Positions 46,690 to 54,602 of a DNA stretch of 57,037 nt are shown in pieces. The translations under genes and the position numbers were made by a program. Source of the DNA: DASULK01 sp036381835 (GTDB lineage Bacteria > Actinomycetota > Actinomycetes > Mycobacteriales > Micromonosporaceae); contig DASVCA010000208.1 of the NCBI GenBank assembly GCA_036381835.1, positions 1-57,037 of the forward strand, in the 5' to 3' direction. The notes beneath the pieces are model-generated. The model saw only the letters and a list, made by a program, of their open reading frames with translations. It ran no database searches and was not told the DNA's origin. The number at the start of each line of letters is the position of its first letter. Positions within the stretch are counted from its first letter, which is position 1.

Positions 46690-46701
46690 CCGTACGTCCG
46701 T
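46690..46701. promoter_or_regulatory. candidate AcnR operator upstream of acnA
   Basis: CCGTACGTCCGT, one arm of which matches the acnR-side palindrome CCGTACGTACGG. On the minus strand it is directly followed by TTTATT, a possible acnA -10 box, so binding would block the promoter. Confidence 0.6.
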
Positions 46702-46722
46702 CTTGCTTTCTTGGCAACGCGA

Positions 46723-46737
46723 TACCAGAATCTGGTA
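46723..46737. promoter_or_regulatory. 15-bp inverted repeat upstream of acnA
   Basis: TACCAG-AAT-CTGGTA is perfectly symmetric with a 3-base spacer. It lies about 22 bases upstream of the candidate AcnR site and does not resemble it, so a second regulator is likely. Confidence 0.5.
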
Positions 46738-46831
46738 CCGAAGGAGGGCGTGGCCGAGACGGCGGGCGGTCGGCCACCCGGTGCCGTTCCGCCCCCGCCC
46801 GCTTATTCGTCGGGGGCGGAACAAGGCAACC

Positions 46832-48343
46832 TCAGCCGGGCAGCCGCGGGCCCGCCTCGCGTTGTTCGGCGAGCCACGCCTCCACCTCGTCGGCCCGGCG
46901 CGGCAATCCGGCCGACAGGTTGACCGCGCCCGTCGCGGTGACCAGCACGTCGTCCTCGATCCGGACGCCGATCCCGCGCAACTCCTCGGGCACCAGCTCG
47001 TCCTCCGGTTGGAAGTACAGCCCCGGCTCGACCGTCAGCACGTACCCCTCGCCGAGCACCCCGTCGCGGTAGTTCTCCCGGCGCGCCTGCGCGCAGTCGT
47101 GCACATCGATGCCGAGCATGTGGCTGGTGCCGTGCAACGTCCAGCGGCGGTAGACGGTGGATTCCTTCGACAGCGCCTCCTCCACGCTGACCGGCAGCAC
47201 GCCGAGATCGGCCAGCCCCTCGGCGCACACCCGCATGGCCGCCTCGTGCACGTCCCGGAACCTCACCCCCGGCCTGATGACATCCATGGCCGCCTGCTGT
47301 GCGGCGTACACGATCTCGTAGACCTGCCGCTGCAGCGACGTGAACCTGCCCGACACCGGGAGGGTGCGGGTGACGTCGGCGGTGTAGAGGTTGTGCCCCT
47401 CCACCCCCATGTCCATGAGCAGCAGCTCACCCGGGCGGGTGCGGCCGTCGTTGCGCACCCAGTGCAGGATCGTCGCGTGTCGGCCGGCCCCGACGATCGA
47501 CCCGTAGCCGACGTCGTTGCCGTCGTGGCGGGCGCGCAGGCCGAAGACGCCTTCCAGCAACCGCTCCGACACACTGCGGTCGGCCGGCAGCACCCGGGCC
47601 ACGTCCTCGAACCCCCGGACCGTGGCATCGATCGCCTCCTGAAGCTGCGCGATCTCCCACTCGTCCTTGACCAGCTTCATCTCCGCGATCACCGCGGCCA
47701 GCTCGCGGTCCCGCCCCAGCGCGGCATCCCCGCCCGAGCCCGTGCGGTCGTAGGGGTACACCGCACGGTCGACCCGCTCGTCGAACCCGCGCAACACCCG
47801 GGTGCGCGCGGGCGCGCACCCGGCGAGCACCGCTTCCAGCTCGGCCAGCGGAGCCGTCGGCAGATCCAGCTCGGCCGACTTCTCGTCGAGGCTGAGCCGC
47901 CGACCGACCCACAGCTCACCGTCGCGCGACCGGAAGAACTCGTCGTTGTTCCGAGAGGAGCGGGGCCGCATGTAGAGCACGGCGTCGTGCCCGTCGCCGT
48001 TCGGGCGCATCACCAGCACGCTGTCCGGGTCGTGGTCGCCGGTCAGGTAGAAGAAGTCGCTGCCCGGTCGGAACCGGTATTCGGTGTCGTTGGCGCGGAC
48101 CTTAAGCGGTCCGGTCGGGATCACCAACGTCTCGCCGGGGAAGGCCGCGGACAGCGCCGCGCGCCGCTTCGCGTAGTTCGGCGTCTCGGGGCGGGGGCTG
48201 AGGGTCAGGCTGTCGTCGCGCCAGCCGCCCCGCATGAACTCCAGGAACTTCGGTGGGAAATCCGGGTCGTGCGCCTCGGTGCGTGCCTCGGCCGTGACGC
48301 CGACATTCTCCTCCCCGGCCATGCTGACCTGCTCGTCGCCCAT
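46832..48343 (-). CDS. pepP: Xaa-Pro aminopeptidase (M24, aminopeptidase P)
   Basis: Metallopeptidase that removes N-terminal residues before proline. The 503-residue protein has an AMP_N domain (~residues 30-180, with GSDFFYLTG) and a pita-bread M24 domain. The metal ligands lie in LLMDMGVEGHNLYTADVTRTLPVSG, HGTSHMLGIDVHD, VEPGLYF and RIEDDVLV. The ATG at 48343 has GGGAGGAGC upstream; the frame is open far beyond it, into asnB, but that is antisense noise. acnA is 246 bases downstream on the same strand with its own control region. Confidence 0.93.
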   Translation of the reverse strand: MGDEQVSMAGEENVGVTAEARTEAHDPDFPPKFLEFMRGGWRDDSLTLSPRPETPNYAKRRAALSAAFPGETLVIPTGPLKVRANDTEYRFRPGSDFFYLTGDHDPDSVLVMRPNGDGHDAVLYMRPRSSRNNDEFFRSRDGELWVGRRLSLDEKSAELDLPTAPLAELEAVLAGCAPARTRVLRGFDERVDRAVYPYDRTGSGGDAALGRDRELAAVIAEMKLVKDEWEIAQLQEAIDATVRGFEDVARVLPADRSVSERLLEGVFGLRARHDGNDVGYGSIVGAGRHATILHWVRNDGRTRPGELLLMDMGVEGHNLYTADVTRTLPVSGRFTSLQRQVYEIVYAAQQAAMDVIRPGVRFRDVHEAAMRVCAEGLADLGVLPVSVEEALSKESTVYRRWTLHGTSHMLGIDVHDCAQARRENYRDGVLGEGYVLTVEPGLYFQPEDELVPEELRGIGVRIEDDVLVTATGAVNLSAGLPRRADEVEAWLAEQREAGPRLPG

Positions 48344-48426
48344 GACGCGCTCCTCCCACACGGTCTGATCCTCACGACGGTACCGCCGCCACGACCGATC
48401 CGCGAACAGGCAACCCCGGCATGGGG

Positions 48427-48439
48427 ATTCGCGTCGAAT
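48427..48439. promoter_or_regulatory. 13-bp inverted repeat between pepP and asnB
   Basis: ATTCG-CGT-CGAAT is a perfect repeat located 61 bases before the asnB start, in the divergent pepP/asnB control region. Function unknown. Confidence 0.3.
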
Positions 48440-48499
48440 GAGCAGTAACCGACGCCAAAACGACAACGCGGGATGACGGACGGTGAAACGATAAGCGCT

Positions 48500-50458
48500 A
48501 TGTGTGGACTTCTGGCCTTTTTCAGCGCGCACGGCGACGCAGCGGCCCACCGCGACGCGATCGCGGACGCGTTGGAACTCATGCACCATCGGGGGCCCGA
48601 CCACACCGGAATCGAGGTGGTCTCCGCCGAGGGCGGCGGGACCGATGCGGTGTTCGGCCACAAGCGCCTTTCGATCATCGACGTGACGTCCAGCGACGAG
48701 CCGTTGGCCTACGCCGACGGCCGTTACCTGCTCACCTTCAACGGGGAGATCTACAACTACGTCGAGCTGCGGGACGAGCTGATCCGCCGGTTCGGGGCGC
48801 GATTCGCCACCCAGGGAGACGCCGAGGTGATCGTCGCCGGCTACCACCACTGGGGAGAGCAGGTGCTCGATCGGCTACGCGGCATGTTCGCGTTCGTCAT
48901 CTGGGATCGGCAGGAGCGACAGGCGTTCGGCGCGCGGGACTACTTCGGCATCAAACCACTGCACTATCTGGAGACGGCGGACGGGCTCTACCTGGCGTCG
49001 GAGAAGAAGGCACTGCTGCCGTTCGCCCCGAGCGCGCGCGTCGGCGACAACGGCGTGGACGCGGCGAGCCTGTCGCACTATCTGACCCTGCAGTACGTCC
49101 CGGAGCCCGACACCCTCCACAAGGGCATCCGTCGGATCGGGTCGGGGGAGTGCCTCACCTGGACCGCCCGGGAGGGTATCCGGCTGCGACGCTGGTACCG
49201 GCCCACGTTCCGGCCCACCCCCGCCGCCGAGCCGGAGCGCGTCTACGGGCGCATCCGGGAGACGCTGCGGGAGAGCGTACGGCTGCACATGCGGTCCGAC
49301 GTGCCCGTCGGCGCCTTCCTGTCCAGCGGCATCGACTCCACCGCGGTGGTCGCTCTGGCGAGAGAGTTCAACCCCGACATCCTCACCTTCACCGTGGGGT
49401 ACGACGTGCCCGGCTACTCGGAGATCGAGGTGGCCCAGGACTCGGCACGGCACCTGGGGGTCACCACGATTCCGACCGTGATCGGTCCGCAGGACATGAT
49501 GGACGCCCTGCCGAAGATCGTCTGGCACCTGGACGACCCGGTCGCCGACCCGGCGCTCGTGCCGCTCTACTTCCTGGCCAGACGAGCCGCGGAGCAGGTG
49601 ACCGTCGTGCTTTCCGGGGAGGGCGCGGACGAGTTCTTCGGCGGCTACACCATCTACCGCGAACCGCTGTCGCTCAACGCCGTGCAGCGCCTGCCCCACC
49701 CGGTGCAGCGCGGTCTGCGGCTGCTGTCCCGCCTGATCCCGCGCGGGGTGAAGGGCAAGAGCTTCCTGGAGCGCGGCACCACGCCGATCGAACAGCGCTA
49801 CTACGGCAACGCGCGGATGTTCACCGAAGCGGAGAAGAGCGAGCTGCTGCGCCACTACAACCCCGCGGTGCGCTACACGGACGTCACCGCGCCCATCTAC
49901 GCCGAGTGCCGCGAGCTGGACAACATCACCAAGATGCAGTACGTCGACCTCTACACCTGGCTGCGCGGCGACATCCTGGTGAAGGCGGACCGGATCTCCA
50001 TGGCGCACTCGCTGGAGGTACGGGTACCGTTCCTCGATCGGGCGGTCTTCGACGTCGCCGCCACCCTGCCGGTCGAACTCAAACTCCCGCCGCACTCCGA
50101 CGCCACCAAGTTCGCCCTGCGACAGGCGCTGCGCGAGGTGGTGCCGCCACCCATCGTCGATCGGCGCAAGCTCGGATTCCCCACGCCGACCCGAGTGTGG
50201 CTGCGCAAGGAGATGTACGAATGGGCGCGCAACATCCTGGCCACGTCGGACGCGGGCGACCTGCTCGACCTGTCGTACGCGATGCGGCTGTTGGACGAGC
50301 ACCGACGGGGCTCGGCCGACCACTCCCGTAAGGTGTGGACCGTGCTGATCTTCTGCATCTGGCATGCGATCTTCGTCACGCGCACCCTCGATCCGGGCGT
50401 CTCCCGCAACCCGTCGGCGCTGCTGGCCAAGCCCGCCGTCGGCTCGGTGGTCTCCTGA
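48500..50458 (+). CDS. asnB: asparagine synthetase (glutamine-hydrolysing)
   Basis: Makes asparagine from aspartate with glutamine as nitrogen donor. The 652-residue protein has a class-II glutaminase domain whose nucleophile is Cys2 (MCGLLAFF), which fixes the start at ATG 48500. It continues with HRGPDHTG and FNGEIYNYVELR, and a synthetase domain with the ATP PP-loop SSGIDST at residues 275-281. YVDLYTWLRGDILVKADRISMAHSLEVRVPFLD marks the C-terminal synthetase core. At ~650 residues it belongs to the longer actinobacterial form. The PfkB gene follows 10 bases later. Confidence 0.94.
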   Translation: MCGLLAFFSAHGDAAAHRDAIADALELMHHRGPDHTGIEVVSAEGGGTDAVFGHKRLSIIDVTSSDEPLAYADGRYLLTFNGEIYNYVELRDELIRRFGARFATQGDAEVIVAGYHHWGEQVLDRLRGMFAFVIWDRQERQAFGARDYFGIKPLHYLETADGLYLASEKKALLPFAPSARVGDNGVDAASLSHYLTLQYVPEPDTLHKGIRRIGSGECLTWTAREGIRLRRWYRPTFRPTPAAEPERVYGRIRETLRESVRLHMRSDVPVGAFLSSGIDSTAVVALAREFNPDILTFTVGYDVPGYSEIEVAQDSARHLGVTTIPTVIGPQDMMDALPKIVWHLDDPVADPALVPLYFLARRAAEQVTVVLSGEGADEFFGGYTIYREPLSLNAVQRLPHPVQRGLRLLSRLIPRGVKGKSFLERGTTPIEQRYYGNARMFTEAEKSELLRHYNPAVRYTDVTAPIYAECRELDNITKMQYVDLYTWLRGDILVKADRISMAHSLEVRVPFLDRAVFDVAATLPVELKLPPHSDATKFALRQALREVVPPPIVDRRKLGFPTPTRVWLRKEMYEWARNILATSDAGDLLDLSYAMRLLDEHRRGSADHSRKVWTVLIFCIWHAIFVTRTLDPGVSRNPSALLAKPAVGSVVS

Positions 50459-50468
50459 GAGGCGCGCC

Positions 50469-51434
50469 GTGGCCTACGCGGTCGTGCTCGGCGAAGCGCT
50501 GATCGATCTGCTGGAAGGCCGATGCGACGGCGAGCCGGTGTACCGGCTGGTCATCGGCGGCGGCCCGTTGAACGTCGCCGTCGGCGTCGCCCGCCTCGGC
50601 GCGGCGGTGGAATTCGTCGCATCGTTGGGTGACGACGCGCTCGCCACCCGCATCCGGGACTTCCTCGCCTCGGCCGGGGTCGGCGGCCGGGGTCTGGTAT
50701 CGGTGGCGGCGCCCACCGCGCTCGCGGTCGTCACCTTCTCCGACGCCGAGCCCGATTTCCGGTTCTACGGGGATCCGCCCTCCTACGGGCTGCTCGACCC
50801 GACGGCGCTCGACGTGCCGTTGATCTCCGACGCCGCAGTCGTCTACTGCGGTTCCGTCGCGTTGCTGTGTCCGCCCACGCTGGCCGCGGCGCGACGGGCC
50901 TGGAGGCACGCCACCGGGTTGCGGGTGTTCGACCCGAACGTGCGTCCCGCGCTGCTGCACGGACCTGAGGCCGAGGCGCGACTGCGGGCGGTGGTCGGTG
51001 AGTTCGCCGCCACCGCCGACCTGGTCAAGTTGAGCGTGGCGGACGCGCAGGTGCTCTATCCGAACGCGACCCCGGCGGAGGTGGTCGCCCGCCTGCTCTC
51101 GCTCGGGGCCGGCACGGTGGTGCTCACCCGTGGCCCGCACGGTGCCCTCGTCGCCGCGGGAGCCGAACCGCAGCCGGTGGCGGCACCGCAGATCAGCGCG
51201 GTCGACACCACCGGTGCCGGCGACGCCGTGATGGCCGCGCTGATCGCCGACCTGCTCGCCGAGGGGCCGCCGGAACCGGCCGGATGGCGCGAACGCGTCC
51301 GGTACGCCCTGCACGTCGCCGCCCTGGTCTGCGAGTCGCCGGGCGGCGCGGCCGCGATGCCGACCCGGGCACAGGTGCAGGCGCGGTTCCCCGATCAGCC
51401 CGTGCGACCGCCCAACTCGGCGTACCCGCGCTGA
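50469..51434 (+). CDS. PfkB-family carbohydrate kinase
   Basis: A ribokinase-fold sugar kinase of 321 residues. The N-terminal substrate motif is GGGPLNVAVGVARLG; the C-terminal signature DTTGAGDAVMAAL holds the catalytic Asp. The sequence style is close to bacterial fructokinases, but the sugar cannot be fixed. I start it at GTG 50469, just after asnB, because the upstream open frame overlaps asnB and is not kinase-like. Its last 40 bases overlap the 3' end of the metallo-hydrolase gene on the other strand. Confidence 0.9.
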   Translation: MAYAVVLGEALIDLLEGRCDGEPVYRLVIGGGPLNVAVGVARLGAAVEFVASLGDDALATRIRDFLASAGVGGRGLVSVAAPTALAVVTFSDAEPDFRFYGDPPSYGLLDPTALDVPLISDAAVVYCGSVALLCPPTLAAARRAWRHATGLRVFDPNVRPALLHGPEAEARLRAVVGEFAATADLVKLSVADAQVLYPNATPAEVVARLLSLGAGTVVLTRGPHGALVAAGAEPQPVAAPQISAVDTTGAGDAVMAALIADLLAEGPPEPAGWRERVRYALHVAALVCESPGGAAAMPTRAQVQARFPDQPVRPPNSAYPR

Positions 51435-52231
51435 ACCGCGGTCAGCGCCGCCTCCCGTTCGAACGGCGCCCGCTCGGCCACCCGCTCCGCGGGAGCGCCG
51501 TCGCAGTGACCCTCTCGGATCCACCAGGCGAGGGTGGTGAGGTCCGCGTGCTGGCTGCGTACGTACGCCTCGTCCACCACGCGCCCGTGGCCGGGCACCA
51601 CCACCGTGCGCGGCGTGATCAGGTTCAGCAGTTGCGCCAGCGTCTCCGGCCACTCGACGGGGAAGGCGTCCTCGAACGCCGGTGGGCCGCCCTCCTCGAC
51701 GAGATCGCCGACGATCAGCACGTCCGCGTCCGGCACCCGCACCACCAGGTCGCCTGCGGTGTGGCCACGCCCCAGATGGCGCAGCTCGACCCGGCGGCCG
51801 CCGACGTCGAGCACGGTGTCGTGGCCGACGAGACGATCGGGCGCCAGGATCGGGGTGTCCAGCAGCTCGGCGGCGAGCGCCGGGTGGGTCGGTGCCATCT
51901 CCGCATAGGCCTGCCTGCGCACCTGCTCTGCCGCGTCGTGCAGCAGGCGTGCCGTCGTCTCGTGCGCGTACACCGGGCAGGGCGGCTCTCCGGCCAGCAC
52001 GGCGTTGCCGAAGCAGTGGTCGAAGTGGTGGTGGGTGTTCACCACCGACCACCGGTGGGGGGTGACGGCGCGGGCGGCGGCGGCGAGCTCCCGGGCCTGT
52101 CGGGTGGTGGAGAGGGTGTCCACCACCAGCGCGGCACCGTCGCCGACCACCAGGGTCGCATTGACGTCGAGCACCGGGTAGCGCAGCACGTGAACGCCGT
52201 CGCCGATCTCGGTGAAGTCGACGGAGTTCAC
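51395..52231 (-). CDS. metallo-beta-lactamase fold hydrolase
   Basis: A 278-residue MBL-fold enzyme. The metal site begins with THHHFDHCFGN (HxHxDH) and continues with HTAGDLVV, VGDLVE (bridging Asp) and PGHGRVV. That arrangement is typical of glyoxalase-II-like or other thioester/lactone hydrolases. The start is GTG 52231, overlapping the thioesterase stop by 4 bases, so the two act together or at least share a transcript. The substrate is unknown. Confidence 0.88.
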   Translation of the reverse strand: MNSVDFTEIGDGVHVLRYPVLDVNATLVVGDGAALVVDTLSTTRQARELAAAARAVTPHRWSVVNTHHHFDHCFGNAVLAGEPPCPVYAHETTARLLHDAAEQVRRQAYAEMAPTHPALAAELLDTPILAPDRLVGHDTVLDVGGRRVELRHLGRGHTAGDLVVRVPDADVLIVGDLVEEGGPPAFEDAFPVEWPETLAQLLNLITPRTVVVPGHGRVVDEAYVRSQHADLTTLAWWIREGHCDGAPAERVAERAPFEREAALTAVQRGYAELGGRTG

Positions 52232-52626
52232 CGGAGGGCCTTGTCCAGGAAGCGGTGCCGGTCGACCAGGACCCGTTCCACCCGGCCTTCGGCGATGGCG
52301 GTCGTCCCGTCGTGCACCATGAACTCGAAGAGCAACCGCCGGCCGTCGACCTTGGCCAGACGGGCGCTCGCCACGACGGTACGGCCGACCGGGGTCGGCG
52401 CTTTGTGATCGACTTCCACACGTACGCCGACGGTGGTCAGACCGCTGGGCATCCGGGTCGCCGTCGCAGCCACGGTGGCCGCCTCAGCCAGGGCGAGCAG
52501 GCGGGGCGTACCCAGGACCGGCACGTCACCCGAGCCGACCGCCTGTGCGGTGTCGGCGTCGGTGACGGTCAGTTCGACCCGGGCGGCCAGGCCGGGAGAG
52601 AAGCCGGGGTCGGGTAGTTGCTCCAT
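52228..52626 (-). CDS. hotdog-fold thioesterase, FlK-like
   Basis: A 132-residue single hotdog domain. The sequence GSGDVPVLGTPRLLALAEAA is very close to the fluoroacetyl-CoA thioesterase FlK. The residues at FlK catalytic positions are present with identical spacing: Thr40, Glu48 (8 apart) and His74 (26 further). FlK homologues with the triad are also found in non-fluoroacetate organisms, so a general acyl-CoA detoxification role is more likely. TAGGCT lies 7 bases before the ATG. Confidence 0.87.
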   Translation of the reverse strand: MEQLPDPGFSPGLAARVELTVTDADTAQAVGSGDVPVLGTPRLLALAEAATVAATATRMPSGLTTVGVRVEVDHKAPTPVGRTVVASARLAKVDGRRLLFEFMVHDGTTAIAEGRVERVLVDRHRFLDKALR

Positions 52627-52633
52627 ATGCCTC

Positions 52634-52639
52634 AGCCTA
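52634..52639 (-). promoter_or_regulatory. candidate -10 box, leaderless start of the thioesterase operon
   Basis: TAGGCT on the minus strand, 7 bases before the ATG at 52626. Its partner for the divergent sirtuin gene is only 10 bases away. Confidence 0.5.
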
Positions 52640-52649
52640 GGCGGTTCGG

Positions 52650-52655
52650 TACGGT
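52650..52655 (+). promoter_or_regulatory. candidate -10 box, leaderless start of the sirtuin gene
   Basis: TACGGT, 6 bases before the ATG at 52662. With the minus-strand box this leaves a 35-base bidirectional promoter. Confidence 0.5.
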
Positions 52656-52661
52656 CTGACC

Positions 52662-53432
52662 ATGACTGGCGTGATCTCAGCGGATGAAATCGAGGTGTCC
52701 GCGTGGTTGGCGCGGGCGCGACGGGTGGTCGCGTTGACCGGTGCGGGCATCTCCACCGATTCCGGCGTTCCCGATTTCCGCGGGCCCAACGGGCTGTGGA
52801 CGCGTGACCCGGCGGCGGCTCGGCAGTTCACCCTGCAGGACTACATCTCCGACCCCGAGGTCAGACGGCGCGCCTGGCGCGGCCGGCGCGACCACCCGGC
52901 CTGGACGGCGGAGCCGAACGCCGGGCACCGAGCGTTGGTCGACCTTGAGCGGGACGGGCGGCTGCTCGCCATCGTCACGCAGAACATCGACGGGCTGCAT
53001 CAACGGGCGGGCAGTTCACCGGAGCGGGTTATCGAGATTCATGGGACGCTCTACGAGGTGGAGTGCCTGGGTTGCGCGGCCCGCGGTCCGATGAGCACGG
53101 CGCTGGAGCGACTCGCGGCAGGCGAGGACGATCCGCACTGCACGAGCTGCGGTGGGATCCTCAAGGCGGCGACCATCTCGTTCGGTCAGTCGCTGCACGG
53201 CCCGACACTGCGCCGGGCGGTCGCCGCGGCGAGCGGCTGCGACCTGCTGCTGGCCATCGGTACCACGCTCACCGTGCACCCGGCGGCGGGATTGGTCGAG
53301 GTTGCCGCGGAAGCCGGCGCCCAGGTGGTGATCATCAACGCGGATCCGACGCCCTACGATCCGATCGCGCACGCCGTGCTGCGTCAGCCGATCGGGGAGG
53401 TCCTCCCTCGACTGATTGTGAAGCAGGACTAA
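52662..53432 (+). CDS. Sir2-family NAD-dependent protein deacylase
   Basis: Removes acyl groups from lysines using NAD. The 256-residue sirtuin has TGAGISTDSG and DFRGPNGLW (NAD loop), TQNIDGLHQRAG and the catalytic His in EIHGTLYEV. Two CxxC pairs bind zinc (CLGC and CTSC), and AIGTTLTVHPAAG and INADPTPYD complete the NAD site. All key residues are intact. It resembles CobB/SrtN-type class U or III members; targets cannot be read. Acetyl-CoA synthetase is a common target in actinobacteria but is not in this window. Confidence 0.95.
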   Translation: MTGVISADEIEVSAWLARARRVVALTGAGISTDSGVPDFRGPNGLWTRDPAAARQFTLQDYISDPEVRRRAWRGRRDHPAWTAEPNAGHRALVDLERDGRLLAIVTQNIDGLHQRAGSSPERVIEIHGTLYEVECLGCAARGPMSTALERLAAGEDDPHCTSCGGILKAATISFGQSLHGPTLRRAVAAASGCDLLLAIGTTLTVHPAAGLVEVAAEAGAQVVIINADPTPYDPIAHAVLRQPIGEVLPRLIVKQD

Positions 53433-53471
53433 CCGACCCCCGCCGGCCGTCGGCGGAGATTCCATCGCCGT

Positions 53472-53477
53472 TAACCT
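53472..53477 (+). promoter_or_regulatory. candidate -10 box of the PAP2 gene
   Basis: TAACCT, 8 bases before the ATG at 53486, in an AT-rich patch. The spacing is slightly longer than the other leaderless cases. Confidence 0.4.
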
Positions 53478-53485
53478 TTACGGCG

Positions 53486-54592
53486 ATGTCTACCGTCACC
53501 GACGCCGTCTCCACTGGCCCCCAGAACCCCCCGCCTCCGGACGATCTCGTCCGTCGTCGAACGGTGGGGTTGTCGATCTGGGTTGCCGCCTTCATCGTCG
53601 CCTGGCTCACCATCGGCCTGCCCACGGATCCGATCTACGCGTTCCTCTGGCTATGGGCCGCGACGATCGCCTGGAACAGTCACCACCCGTGGCGCACGCA
53701 CCTCGGCTTCGCCCGCGACTGGTCGCCTACGGTGCTGGCGCTCGTGCTCTACAACCTCTCCCGCGGATTCGCCGACAACGATGCGGTGCCGCACGCGTTC
53801 GAACTGGTGGCCGCCGATCTGGCGATGTTCGGGTGGGCCACCGGCGGGGTGGTGCCCACCGTGTGGCTGCAGGCGCAGCTGTACGACCCGGCCGGTGTCC
53901 ACTGGTGGGACGTGCTGGCGAGCTGGGTGTACTTCTCCCACTTCGTGGTGGCGCTGGCCGTCGCGGTCGTGCTGTGGCTGCGAAACCGCGCCCGGTGGGC
54001 GGCGTTCATGCGGCGTTTCCTTTTCCTCTGCTACGCCGGCCTGGCCACCTACTTCCTCTACCCGGCGGCACCGCCGTGGTGGGCCTCCCAGCAGGGGCTG
54101 ATCGAGGAGGTGGCCCGCATCTCCGGGCGCGGCTGGCACGCCGTCGGCATGCACGGCGCGGGTAACCTGCTGAACGTCGGCCAGCTGGCGTCCAATCCGG
54201 TGGCGGCCATGCCGTCGCTGCACACCGCGTGGGCGCTGTTCGTGGTTCTGTTCTTCCTGCGCCAGGTGCGTTGGTGGTGGCGGCTCGTGCTGCTCACCTA
54301 TCCGCTGGCCATGACCTTCACGCTTCTCTACGCCGCCGAGCACTACTTCATCGACGTGCTGATCGGTTGGGTGTACGCGGTGGCGACCTTCGTGGTCGTC
54401 GGTGCCGCGGAGCGGGCGTGGGCGGCGTGGCGGGCGCGCCGACAGGCGGCGCGGTCGGACGCGCAGCCGCCGCGACCGGCGGTCGAGCTTCCCGAGCCGA
54501 GGGTCGAGCCTTCGGTCGGGTTCGCGGTCGAGCCGGAGGCCGACGTCGTCGCCCGCCCGAGCCTGGAGGTGACGGCGCGGTCGAGGAGCTGA
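53486..54592 (+). CDS. PAP2-family membrane phosphatase/phosphotransferase (Aur1/Ipt-like)
   Basis: A 368-residue integral membrane protein with about six to eight hydrophobic helices. The conserved active residues of the PAP2_3 group are present: PAAPPWWA, then AAMPSLHTAWA (His in the C2-like motif) and AEHYFIDVLIGWVYA (C3-like His and Asp). Related proteins make or remodel lipid head groups, for example inositol-phosphoryl transfer; the substrate here is unknown. The C-terminal ~70 residues are a Pro/Arg/Glu-rich cytosolic tail. It converges on the PH-domain genes with 10 bases between stops. Confidence 0.88.
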   Translation: MSTVTDAVSTGPQNPPPPDDLVRRRTVGLSIWVAAFIVAWLTIGLPTDPIYAFLWLWAATIAWNSHHPWRTHLGFARDWSPTVLALVLYNLSRGFADNDAVPHAFELVAADLAMFGWATGGVVPTVWLQAQLYDPAGVHWWDVLASWVYFSHFVVALAVAVVLWLRNRARWAAFMRRFLFLCYAGLATYFLYPAAPPWWASQQGLIEEVARISGRGWHAVGMHGAGNLLNVGQLASNPVAAMPSLHTAWALFVVLFFLRQVRWWWRLVLLTYPLAMTFTLLYAAEHYFIDVLIGWVYAVATFVVVGAAERAWAAWRARRQAARSDAQPPRPAVELPEPRVEPSVGFAVEPEADVVARPSLEVTARSRS

Positions 54593-54602
54593 TCGGTACG
54601 GG

